Positions 1 through 18,596 of a DNA stretch of 64,000 bases are shown here, piece by piece. The notes under the pieces were generated by a model. The model searched no databases, was not told the origin of the DNA, and worked only from the letters and a program-made list of their open reading frames with translations. The translations under genes and the position numbers were made by a program. Within the stretch, counting starts at the first letter, position 1, and every line of letters begins with the position of its first letter. The DNA is from Onchocerca volvulus (taxonomy: Eukaryota > Nematoda > Chromadorea > Rhabditida > Onchocercidae): NCBI GenBank assembly GCA_000499405.2, contig HG738138.1, forward strand, positions 11,959,208 to 12,023,207, given 5' to 3'.

Positions 1-315
1 CTTAGAATTCATAGTTTGGCCCATAATCAATAATATGAATTTTTAAAAAATGAATTAAATGAACCGATTAGTCCAGTGAATTAAAGTTCGACGATTAAAA
101 AATAGAAACCCAATCAGATTTTGCATTCTGATGGCCAATTATGTTAAAGGAATAACTGTTTGTTGAGAAAATGAACCGAAAACATTATATGAAGGCTCTT
201 TCAATCTTTTATAAAAATAAAGTTAAGAAGTTTGCATATTTCATGCTCTGGAGGAAAGATTCATTACTACAGTATCACCCGCTAAGAGTCCAGTAACATT
301 CTAAATCTATGATAC

Positions 316-7196
<6,881 letters not shown>

Positions 7197-7656
7197 TGGA
7201 CCATTCGTTCCTTGCTTCTGGCTTGATCGAATGGCTCTGATCTAGAATTCGATTTTTCAGCAAGCATTGGAGAACTAACCTCACATATATTCGTCATTCA
7301 GTCATGTACATCTATATTATATATCCTTTACAATTATATAGATGTACGTCTTTTGCCATTATTTCCAGCTGATTATAAATCAAGAAAAGATTTTTAAAAA
7401 AAAGAGAAGACAAAAAAAAAGTAGATGAAAACTAAAACAAATATATACATATACAACACATATAAAGAAACACTCGGTATTTACTGTTTGTTCTTTCGTT
7501 TTTATTACATTGGTCATAATGATACGTTTCAATTGATAATCTGCAATACAATGATAAAAAAAAAAAGAAATAACACCTTAAATTTATAGAAATTTCAGCA
7601 AATGTAGTAACGCATTTTGATGAAAACCAGTGGGCTGCTTATCGGTAACACTTCAG

Positions 7657-10600
7657 GGCCGCGAAAAATGGAAGCACAAGGAAGAGCGCCGTCGTGATCG
7701 TCGCCCGACAGATGATGACACATCCGGGGAAGAGAGCATTGGCGGAGAAGGGTCGATTCCTGATTTCAGTGCCGATGTGAGGCATATTATTCACATTCTT
7801 GCATTATGTTGCCAACAAATAGCACTAAACGACCTACCCAATTCTTCACTTCAGATCCTCCTTTCCTGTGTCCATATAAGGAAAGGTAACCTTTGATTGA
7901 TTATTTACCCAGCAATTATCAGGGGAGCAATATTTATCAAACTGATATGTGTCTGACAAATAAATTGCCAAAATATTCCAATAGCACTTTTTTGCTATTT
8001 AAAGAAGTGCAATATGTAAACGGTATAAGCAGTATATACTGGAAATAGAATAATCAATAGATTTAATTAGCAACAATTAAGATATAATAGCCAAAGAAAT
8101 ACTTATCTTGTTTAACAAAAAATAGAAATAAATGACTTATCAATTTGTAGTTTATTCCATAATCAAAGAAGTGTAGATTTGCAATTTTAAGATGATTTGT
8201 ATAGCATTTAAGATATCTTAAATGCGGCTAAATATTCAGATGATACTTGTTCGGCAGATATGAATAATGCGTAATACGTAGAAATGATGTATTTTTATAA
8301 GGAACAAGAAGCACAGACAACCTTTAATTCAATTTTAAATTGTTAAGACAAAATTCTCAAACCGACAACATGAAAACGATGAAATGCTATGGAATTTTAT
8401 CGTTCTAATGCTAGTGTTTTAAATGTCTCATTGTCTTAGAAATTAAAACTGAACTGATATGCTTTTAGGAATTTCATTGCTTTAGCAATTTTTTTGTTTC
8501 AAGACTCATTACCTAGCACTTTTTGCTTTATATGAAAGATATGGCGAGATGGGAAAAGATAGTTAAACACGAATTTAACATCATTTGGTTCAAAAAACTG
8601 AAGTTAATTTAAATCTTTTATTCCTGACACGTTCACTTCCTGACTAATTCAGTCAAATTTCGAATAGGAAAAAAATGGGGAAATTCTTTATCATTGAATT
8701 ACAAATATCTTAAAACATCATAAATTATATACTAAATATTCATATACTGTTGCCTTTATAAATATCAATAAATCAAATTCCACTTATTCTATGCGAATTG
8801 ACTTATTTACTTTTTGTTGATTGCAAGTTGAAATAATCCAAATTCGATAACATCACTGTTCGACAAGTTAATCAAACTTGAAAATGACAACTTCTGGCGA
8901 TATCTAGAAATATATTTCGTTCCTTACATTTCTTTTTTTTTTTCAGTTTTGTAAGATTAGTTTGAGAAAAAAAAAAAAAAAATTGAAAAATGATTAAACA
9001 GTTGAAGAAAAAAATGCGGGAAAGAAAAATCAGAAAAAATTAAAGAAAAAAAAAGAATGAAAAAGGAATAGTTCATCCATTTTAATGTAACTTCATTACT
9101 TTTTCAGCCTCCTTTTTTCTTTTTTGTCCGCTTCCAACTTTTAGCATCATTTAAAAAATAAGACAGTTTATCGGAGGGAAAATCTTCAAAAAAAAAAAAA
9201 GACAAAAAAAAAAACGTAGAAGAGAGGTTGAGGAAAGGGAAAAAGAGAAAAAAATGATGATATTGATGGATGACTGCGAAAAAGGAATTGAAATGATTTT
9301 TTTGGAATGATCGAACGGGGTGAATAGGTGAGAAAAGTAGCGGGGACAAATTCAAAAAAACATTTCCATTAGTATATTTTTTAATGGAGAAAAAAAGGAA
9401 TGAAAATTTAATTAGTATCTAGGAAGGTTTAAGATTCAAAGTCTGTCAATGTATCGAAAAAAAAAAAGAAAAGATAACAGTTGATATCAGTTCAAACTGA
9501 TAAAACACTTGACAGCTCTACTTTTTCTCTAATCATAATATCCAACTAAACATATATTTCATTATTATACATAGATAATTGTATTGTGTAAATCATGAAA
9601 TTAAAAACGTAGAATATTATTCATAAAGTATTTCTTGTAGATTTTTAACAATAATAATGTGCAAATATCTCAGGGTCAAAAGTTATTAATATAGAAAATT
9701 TCTGTCAAAACAAAAATTAGGATTGGATTGCATTCAGAAATAAGAAAAAGATTTACTCGACCATAATTTGTCAATTCACTGCTTTGTAGACTACTAAATA
9801 CTGTCATTAAAAAGTGTCGACAGATCAACAATAAGCTTTCGGCAAAGTCTCTGTTAAGCAAAGGATTCCAGTGTAGTGCATCAGAAAAATTATCATCCGA
9901 GAATAGAACCTAGATCAAGTAAATGACAACTATACGACTTTTTTTTCTCTTCCTCGCTCTCTCTCGTCAAATTTTGGAACAGATATGCATGGATAAATAC
10001 AGTGGTCAGCTAGCCTGCGATGGGAAATATATGGATAAAGGATATCATAGAGTGCTGATTTCACAATTAAATGTCAAACAAATAATTTACTCAAAAATGG
10101 AAAGCTATTCCTTCCACTTCTTTCTGGAAAATAGTGTTGCAAATGAAAAAGACAAATTTCAAGGCCGAGAATTAATGATGTAAAAGTTCATTCAAATACT
10201 GTGTGTTACGGTAGGAAGTGGTGTGAAATCGGTGGGAGTTCCGGAAATTTTGTGACCAAAACTGGATTACTCAACTATTTGACATGGCACAATTTTAATT
10301 TGCATTGATGACATTAATGGTGTATAGAGGTGTATATCTGAACACTTGAAAAGATTACACGCCGGATGTTATTGGAATGCGCACGCTAGACAAGATGATT
10401 AAAGAAGTATGCGGAACATATGAGCGGATGCATACCGAATTCGGTAGAAGTAAGTATTCGTTTTATGCAACTTGAAGGAATTTAATAAATATTCATTATA
10501 AACGTAAAATTAGTAGCGAGTTAGATTTAAAATTTACAATGTTAAGCGGAAAACGGAAAATTGAATATTTATAAAGTTCCTTCATGTTGCATAAAATTAC

Positions 10601-10886
10601 CACTTTAACATAGACTAGGAGCATTATGTGATGCAAAGACTTATGTAACGAAATAAAATTGACTTCAGTCAATCTAACTGCACTGCTTAGCTCTTTTTTT
10701 TTAAACATCAACGAAAATGGTTCAGGAGCTGCAACATTTGCTTCATCTCATAGCGCGCAAGTTCCGCTCACCAAAAATAGCCCTTGGAGTACACACTCAA
10801 TGTCTATTTTCATTCGAGCAAGCAAGATGTCGTACTCGGTTGGAGACGTTTCTTCTCACAATTCCTCTAATCTTCACCAAATATAA
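7657..10886 (+). CDS. Unrecognised multi-exon gene, fragmentary exon evidence
   Basis: Three segments look like real exons, but I do not recognise the family. Segment 7657-7776 follows ttcag, reads GREKWKHKEERRRDRRPTDD then an acidic GEESIGGEGSIPDFSAD, and ends GAT|gtgagg in phase 0. Segment 10354-10448 follows gaaaag, reads YTPDVIGMRTLDKMIKEVCG then TYERMHTEFGR, and ends A|gtaagt in phase 1. Segment 10726-10886 follows ttcag, joins in matching phase and gives a Ser-rich tail ending SSHNSSNLHQI and a stop. A fourth possible exon begins at 9966 (ICMDKYSGQLACDGKYMDKG), but its end is unclear. No start codon was found; it should lie between 7200 and 7656. The gene may be divergent from the myosin gene. 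It could also be two genes or a decayed one. Confidence 0.35.
7897..9922. other. Non-coding AT-rich stretch with homopolymer runs
   Basis: No convincing exon was found here. From about 8930 to 9480 the DNA is dominated by A runs and purine-rich blocks (poly-A tracts of 10-15 nt separated by AGAAAG-type sequence), which generate spurious lysine- or phenylalanine-rich reading frames on opposite strands. Confidence 0.5.
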
Positions 10887-11454
10887 CAGCTTCATTGCGT
10901 ACTCCAGTAATCAATTCCTGCATTCACGGAATACTCACTCATGCATCATTCCAGAAACGTTGCTAGTGAACTGTTTCAAATTATTATGTCCTTTACAGGT
11001 AGGGTTCCGGTAATTCAAATGTTTTAAGACGCGATGATAACTTGACGCTTCTCTTCGTAAGAGAGATCTCTCTAGAAGTCAATGAAATCCAAAATCCGGA
11101 AGATATCGAACTTTGGAAATGAATAATTGCATGGGTTTGACCGGAAAGTTAACAAAAAACTTGTTTAAAACCGTGCATATTTTCCCTAAATAATTCATCA
11201 CAATTATCTTTTGATGATACGAAAATTCGATGTCTTCAAAGTAATTTATAAATTAAGAAATCTTATTTTTTTCAATTAAATTGATTAATGCGTAAATTTA
11301 TTTACTGAAGCCATTTTTTTTCTCGCCCTTTCTTATATTCTTTTATCATTATTATTATTGCTATTGTCGAGAAAAAAAGAAAAAAAAACGAACTTTTAAA
11401 ATATTCGCTCACTTCCTTATCAATTTCATTTTATTTTCCTTAATTTACATAAAT

Positions 11455-11777
11455 ATCACAAAACCAAAACTGGAAAAAAAACATTAGCAAAAATCTCTGA
11501 AAACTTTCAGAAAATTATGAAAATATTCTGTACATATTATTCCCATCCAGCATTTCTCTATATCCTAAACTTATTTCTCGATCCCCTAGTTTATTATAAC
11601 TTCAATATGTATAGTATCACAAAACCAAAACTGGAAAAAAAAACATTAGCAAAAATCTCTGAAAACTTTCAGAAAATTATGAAAATATTCTGTACATATT
11701 ACTCCCATCCAGCATTTCTCTATATCCTAAACTTATTTCTCGATCCCCTAGTTTATTATAACTTCAATATGTATAGT
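11455..11777. repeat. Near-identical tandem duplication, 161-162 bp unit, two copies
   Basis: Copy 1 is 11455-11615 and copy 2 is 11616-11777. By eye they differ only by one A in a poly-A run (8 versus 9) and one T-to-C change (tattattccc versus tattactccc). The copies abut with no spacer. The near identity implies a recent event. A reading frame crosses both copies, but its repeated peptide has no recognisable family, and the frame is probably a by-product of the duplication. Confidence 0.95.
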
Positions 11778-12909
11778 AATACTTGAACTAAATCAGGTAG
11801 TTTATGCTAATAATATCTGGGAAATTCGTTTGATGTAAGCCATATATCTATTTAATTCAATTTCTCGGGATCTCAGTATTGATCAATGTCTAACAATTTT
11901 TCGAATCTTTTGTTTCTTATTCGTTTTATGAAGTGGAAGTAAATATTTATAAAGCTGTTCCAACAATTAGCTGCAGCATAGAATTGCAAAATTACAACTT
12001 TAGCTAATTATTAGAAAAAAAAAGGACAACCAATAATTAAAATCCAAATAAAATCTCCAACATCAGTGACAATTCTTTCTTCATAGCACATTTCAACCAT
12101 AAATGGATTTTCAACATGTTTAAATTATCGTTTAGATTTTTTTCGGGAAATTCGAATAAAATAGTAAAATTAGGATTCATTATCAGTAATATTATTCAAA
12201 TCAAAATTATAATAATATATCCAACAAATACTGAAAGTGAAAAAAATTTATTTTTCGAATCAATTACATAACATCAACAATTTACAATTTTTTTTTTTAA
12301 ATTAAATTTTTGAAGGTTGAATTTTTCTTTCCAATTAAATTATTGAAAGTCTTCTTCTGATTGTTTTGTTTTCTCTTATAACGAAAAAGAAAAAGAAAGA
12401 AACATAAAAAATTTAATGAAACTTGCTGAAAATCAATAAAGTAAGCAGAAATTTTTGACAAATCTTTGTTCAAAAAAAGAAGCAAAAAAATGGAGAAGAA
12501 AGGAAAGGAGAAGGAAAGAATAATGGTTTATAGCAGAAAGGAAGAAGATAGATGCTACAATGAATAAGATTTTCCTCTTCTTACTTTCTTTTTCCCTTTC
12601 CCTCTCTTTTTCTCTTTCCCTTTTAATTGATGAAATAAATTATGAAAAGGGATGGAAAATTGTCAAATAAGCTTCTGAATGAACAAAGCCAAAGGGAGAA
12701 AGGTTACAATGATTCAACAAATACACACACACACACACATACGTATTAACAACAATAATAACAACTGAAAGTCCGTATATTCTCATAATTTCATGTTTGG
12801 AATGCTTCGAAATATTTAAAAAGGGAATGAGGAAAAGGAATCAAATTGTCAGGAATGGCTATGACATTCCTGAGAATAATCAAATTTCTGATTAGTCTGA
12901 AATGTACAA

Positions 12910-13240
12910 CAATGAATACAATATTTTATCACCATTTTGGTATCTATTTTCATTTACGTAAATAAAAGTTATAGGCTATTTCGCCTTATTTAGGGATTCC
13001 CATATCAAAATATTTACGTAAAAAAAAGCTATTTATCTTGTTCGGAATTCTTATACCAAAATTTTGACATGTTATGAATTATATATGACATAAGTACAAC
13101 ATTTTATCACCATTTTGATTGTTTACGTAAAAAAGAGAAAGTGCTATTTTATCTTGTCAGGAATTTTCATATCATCAAAATGTTTACGTAAGGAAGAACT
13201 ATTTCACTTAGGAATTTTAATATCAAAATTTTGGCGTTCA
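12910..13240. repeat. Degenerate tandem repeat built on a tttacgtaaa core
   Basis: A block made of a core tttacgtaaa, then an A/G-rich spacer, then ctattt, atcttg, ggaatt and catatcaaaat recurs at about 12954, 13013, 13125 and 13185. The preceding motif acattttatcaccatttt(g) also recurs at about 12921 and 13098, so there is a higher-order duplication of about 175 bp over the shorter units. The palindromic core tacgta is kept while the spacers diverge. Confidence 0.7.
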
Positions 13241-13249
13241 CGAATTCCT

Positions 13250-16200
13250 TTCTTTTTTTTTTTTTTTTTTTCGAAATTTCTGATTTCCTTCAGTATTAAA
13301 TATTTCCTTTCGGTAATTTAAAGCTTTATTGTCAGTATCTTTTTAAAATCTTTTTTTCCCCTCTTTCAATCTTGCCTTTTTTACCTCTTCCTACCCTATT
13401 ATCTCATACTATCTCATCCATCAAAATTAAAAACTTTTCTCCAATAACAAATTCACAGCAGGTAGCACAGTCGGATGGTATGATGATATGCCATCGGTTG
13501 CAAAATTATTTTAAAATTACTTTTTTCTTTTCCATCACAATGTATCAGTGATAGCTAGTTAGAATTAAGGAGTAAAAATCAAAATTCCATCAAAATTTCC
13601 TTTTCTTACTCATTCTTAATATCCCACCAAAAAATTACTACAAATCCTCGCTCATTTTTTCCCAAAGAATTGTTTGTTGTTTGCGCGGAGGACAAGAAAT
13701 GGATGAAAAGAAATGGTCGAAGAGAAAAGAATGGGCATAGCATTTTTGCTAATTTTCAAAATTGTTCAAAAAGTTATTGGACCAGTTGCTGAGATGCGAA
13801 CAATTACCATTTACCAAGTGTAATGTCACAATACAGGTTCTCGCAACAAACAAATTAAATTTACTCGAAAAATCTTTTAAATATTACCTTGTTAAAAAAT
13901 TATCATCCTGTCAATTTGCTTCGGGAAATAAAAATTAAAGGAATCCTCTTTTTTCCTTCCTTTTTCTCTCTTTTTCCTTTTTTTTTTCTCCAAAAATTTT
14001 CAGAATTATATTTTAGCATTCATCTGGAAAATTTCACAAAATTTTGCAAAAACCATTTTATCTCGAAATAACTATTTTTTTTTTTCAAGCGTCAAAATGG
14101 AGAAAGAGAGAAAGAAAAAATGAAAGCAAAAATTAAAAAGTAATACCTAAGCTGATATAATGATTTCTCATCTATTATCTAATTGCATAAGTCAGTTGTT
14201 TTAGGTCGGGGAGGAGAAAAAAATGCATAGTATTTTGGAAAAATTTTTAAAACTTCAAAAATTTCTTTATATTCTACCTATCTTTGTCTCTCATTTTTTT
14301 CAAATGGATAACCAATGAACAATACTATATTAATCCTAAAGAGCAAAGCATTTCAGTATGAAATTGTTCATTTCAATGATTGAGCAATAAAGGCATACTT
14401 TTGTGGAATGCTCTCTAGTACAATTTTGGAAATGGATGAAAATGAAGTTTCAACAAATCCATCAGTTTGGAAAGTTTTAGATTCGGGAGATGAAGAATAA
14501 ATTTTGGAGAAGGGAAATGGGAAAAGTTGGAGATGGGGAAAAAAAAGGGAATACGATGGAAACATATGATGACCACATATAAATAAATAGCACTTTAAAA
14601 AAAGCTTTATGTATGCATAATGGGAATGAATATATACATATACTGAACTTTTGAACGAATTACATAATTTATAGAAAAAGCAGGTTTGTTTTCAGTAAAA
14701 ATTCGTCATATTTCTTTGTCACAATTATTTTTGAGTAAACTTTTTTTTTATTATTTCTAAATATATTCCTATACATATGTTGATTATAAAATTTATAATA
14801 TTTTTTCTTCCTTTCCTTCTGTTAACTAAAATTGAAAATTAAATGCATGTATGAATAATTTAGTTTCAATCGTATCATTTTAATGAAATATAATTACGAA
14901 AAGTAATCAAAGCTACCTAAACTACTTTTCCGTTCTTTTCAACTTAATATTACATAATCTGAGAAATCAATAATTCGCTTGTGCTAACCCGTTCCCTCAA
15001 ATGATTATATTAACATAATCAATCATTGATCTATCTATACATACATATCTTTTTCAATTGCATCATTTTAATAAAATATTGTTATGAAAAGTCATTAAGA
15101 TTATCTACTACTTCTCCGTTCTTCTTTTCAACTTAATAACGTCATATAATCTGAATAAATCAATAATTTGCTTATGATAATCCGTTGTCTCAACTGATTT
15201 GTGTTAACATAATCAATTACTGATCTACTTATCTGTACGTATTTCTTGAACTACAAATAAGTTAAAAAAAAAAAAAAAGAGACAGAAACAAAAAAAGAAA
15301 AACAGGAACGAGAAAATAAGTAACAATAAAGATCGTTAATTTCTCAACAAATTGGAACATTTGCCGGGAGAGAGAACTGGTTTTTTTTTTTTCTAGGATA
15401 AATATTTAATAATGAATATTTTTGAGAATGATAAGAAGCTGAGGAAAAAAAAAATTATCTAGCTAACAGAAGTTTTTTTGTCCAAATTTTTTAGTCCTTG
15501 AGAATAAGAACGAGTGAATGAATAATCAGTCAAACAAGTAAAACGTTTTGAATCAACAAAAATTGTTTGTTTAGTGAAAGTACCAGTAAACAACACAAAA
15601 ATGTCTACATTGAGAGTTAAGAATTACGAAAAGGCGAACAAAAGGAATTCAGCTAACAGCATAAATTGTTGAAAAAAAGCAATAAATACTTCATCAAATA
15701 TATCGTCGTTTAGTTGTCATCATATCGTTACATGAAGAATTTACCAAAGTAATGGAATGAAGTTTTGAAAGTAGCATTCGTGTATGATGAAGTGATGATG
15801 AAATGGAGGATATAATTTCGACAGGAAAGCAAGACGGGGAAGAGGTTTCGGAAATGTTGGAATGTGCTTTGGAGAATTCTACAAAAGGCCAAGGGGTAAA
15901 AGGAATAGGTAGTTGATGATGGAAGAGGAGGAGAAGAATGAAATACAGGTGCAGGAATGCCATCATCATCATGCGATGATACATATGTCATCGTCCACCT
16001 TTACCCTTACCTTCCCCCATCTTTCCAAGTTTCTCATCTCTTTCACCCCTTCACACACGTCCTTACAATGGCCAACTGAAACGAAGTGAGATGATGTGAC
16101 GGATGGACGATACGGCAAAAATCTTCTGAATTGGGCCGTGACCAATGACCACCACATCGGAAGACAGAGTCAGTTCGAATCTTTTGATGATGCATACGTA

Positions 16201-18596
16201 GTACTATCGCTCTCCTTCCTCTTCATTTCCTTCAACTCTTCCTCTCCTCCTCCTCCTTCTTCAACATTCCCGGATAAGGCGAAATACCCGCTCCCTCCAA
16301 GTTGGGCAAATCTTTCCCTGCTCAGCACATGACCCAAACTACAATCACTCGCTCAGCCTTCTTTTTTCCTTTCGTCTCCTATCTTCTCGATGAGAGTTTA
16401 GTTCAAATTTCATTTCTCCCGATACTCCTCGTTCCCTTGTCGTCTCCTTGTAATCGTACCATATATCCTAACCTTTCACATCATCATTTGAGTTTATTGT
16501 CAACCTCCTTCCTTCTCCCGCCTGTTCTTCTCATTCCTTTTCAATTCTTGTCCTCTCTTTGTCACCCCTTCTTATCTTTCCCTATTGACAATAAATTCTC
16601 TTCAGCTGCATTGCTGTATGATAAGGCTATTTACCAAATGAAAATTTCGAGGTTATATACTTTGAAATTGTCCTTTCATCTTCATTCCCATTGCTTGCTG
16701 ATATTTCCGGTTATTTCTTCTCCCAATGATTTGGGATATTTCATAGCGGATAATATGTATTATTATTGTAATCCGAAAATCGATGTCCAAGGAGCGTACC
16801 GAGAATTGCTGATAATTCCAGCGTATGGCTATGATCCGAAATACTACTATCACAAGATATGCGTCAGTACTGTTTATTATTATCAATTAATCTTGTAGGA
16901 TAAAAGGAAGCCGAATGAATAACCAGTAGCTCAAAGATTCAACAAACAATTTCACAACAATTTAGCATTTCAGTAATTTTTAACGAAAGTCACGCAATTG
17001 ACACAACATATTCGAAACATTGATAACCTGACAAGCCATTCCACGGAATAAATCATCAAAATTGTCATTTATTCATTTAATACACCATGTCATTTGGTAT
17101 AATTATACGTCAAATACTATCGTTTAATTATTCCACTGAAATAGATTGCCAATGGCAACCGAATGATGCTTCTTTATAATCCATCCGGTAATTAAGATTA
17201 TCCAGTTAATCTCGGATCATTTAATTTAGAAATAATTGAACATTACCATCAAAACATCAACACATCCATTGAATTTGATTGAAACATACAGGAATAATTC
17301 ATTCATCCCGGTAAATAGCATTAAGCACTCTCTCACTATATCATCCATCAAATTTGCAATTTTGTAATGTGAATAATAATGGAACAGTTGCTTAGAGAAG
17401 TGCTGATGAATACATTCAAATTTATTGGACGTTTTTAAAATAATTGACGAGAATTTTATTATATACGAAACTTCTCATATAATTTTCATCGATATAACTA
17501 TCATTATCATCATTGTTATTATTACTTGGATAATCATCACTATTATTACTACTATCACCTGTTATTGTTCAGCTTAGCACCACGATCACTATAATCATCA
17601 TCACCACTGCTTATTATCATTACTTCTGTCTCGAAATTTCTGCAACTTTCTTTTAACTGCAAATTTCTCGAAAATATCATCATGAATATATGCGAAGATA
17701 GTAACAGCTAGTACAGAATATTTTAAATAAATCTTCAAGAAAGCGGCAAAATAGATTTGATCAAGACACTCACTGAATATGAAAACGTTCATTGCTATAT
17801 GATATCTGATATAATGACACAACCTTATCTCTTAATGGAAAATTTGGACAAAATGATGACAGTCAACGTCATGAATCGTTTTTTTTTTTTTTTCGGGAAA
17901 ATAATATGTAATTATATCTGGTTGTTATTAACTATTCGGAGAGACGTTATTCTTACTGACTGCTTGGCCGAAAAAACTGGTGGTACCATTAGTTTCACAC
18001 TTTGTTAGGTTTAAAAAGGAGCAAATTCTTAATATTCCAATTGAAATAGTTCCAAAATCGAATTATTTTCTTTGTGTCAATAGAGTTTAACATTGACAAT
18101 CAAAAGAGAAATCAGTCTATGAAAGAAAAAAAATCTATAAAAAGGAAAAGCCATCCAAGATTCATTAAGTCTAAAGTAAATCGTAATTTCTTTGCTGTTT
18201 TCTGATTTTGTTAGATTTCAAAATTCAACTTATGAGAGAAAGGGACGTTAGAAGCTCATACGAAGCATAGCCTATTTTGTTGTACACCTAATGTAGCACA
18301 ATTCTGCGTCAGAAATATTCATATTTTATCGAATTTCTTCGTGGGATACAAAAAGTTCACAGATGTCACCTTCGGATGGGATGCGACGTATGGCGTATGC
18401 TGTACGAAGAAAATAACGAACAAATAGTTTCATATTTGAATAAGATCCGCATTTTTTGTGCGTGTATTGTTTGTTTCTTGCTGTCTACGTTGGCGTTAGG
18501 AAGGGAAACGTGTGAGGACGTATACGTCTCTCTATATTTACATGAATATTTTGGTATTGATTAATGTGCTACTATTTATGGAAAGAATTTAAGCGT
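13250..18596. other. Gene-poor region with simple-sequence DNA
   Basis: Apart from the duplication at 14.9-15.2 kb, I see no supported gene. Long polypyrimidine/polypurine stretches (about 15780-15960 and 16200-16600) and ATC/ATT trinucleotide-rich DNA (about 17490-17630) create long but compositionally biased reading frames. The longest, at 16302-16898 plus, opens at TTG rather than ATG and is rich in F, S, L and P, with no recognisable domain. Confidence 0.5.
14866..15245. repeat. Diverged direct duplication, about 185-bp unit, two copies
   Basis: Copy 1 (about 14866-15050) and copy 2 (about 15051-15245) share the same order of landmarks: a tttcaat...catttta...aaatat block, acttttccgttcttttcaac (copy 2: acttctccgttcttcttttc), ataatctga, aatcaataat, taacataatcaat and tgatctat. 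Substitutions and small indels are frequent, so the event is older than the 11.5-kb duplication. Confidence 0.75.

Noticed and set aside
11517..11786. 89-codon frame crossing the 161-bp tandem duplication
   Set aside because: Its peptide repeat is only the translation of the duplicated DNA; no splice sites or recognisable domain.
16302..16898. 198-codon plus-strand open frame
   Set aside because: It opens with TTG, is F/S/L/P-rich over a polypyrimidine tract, shows no domain and has no splice partners; probably compositional.
18376..18564. 62-codon ATG frame just upstream of the HPF1-like gene
   Set aside because: It ends before the real start, is not similar to HPF1 N-termini and has no obvious role; probably untranslated leader or upstream DNA.
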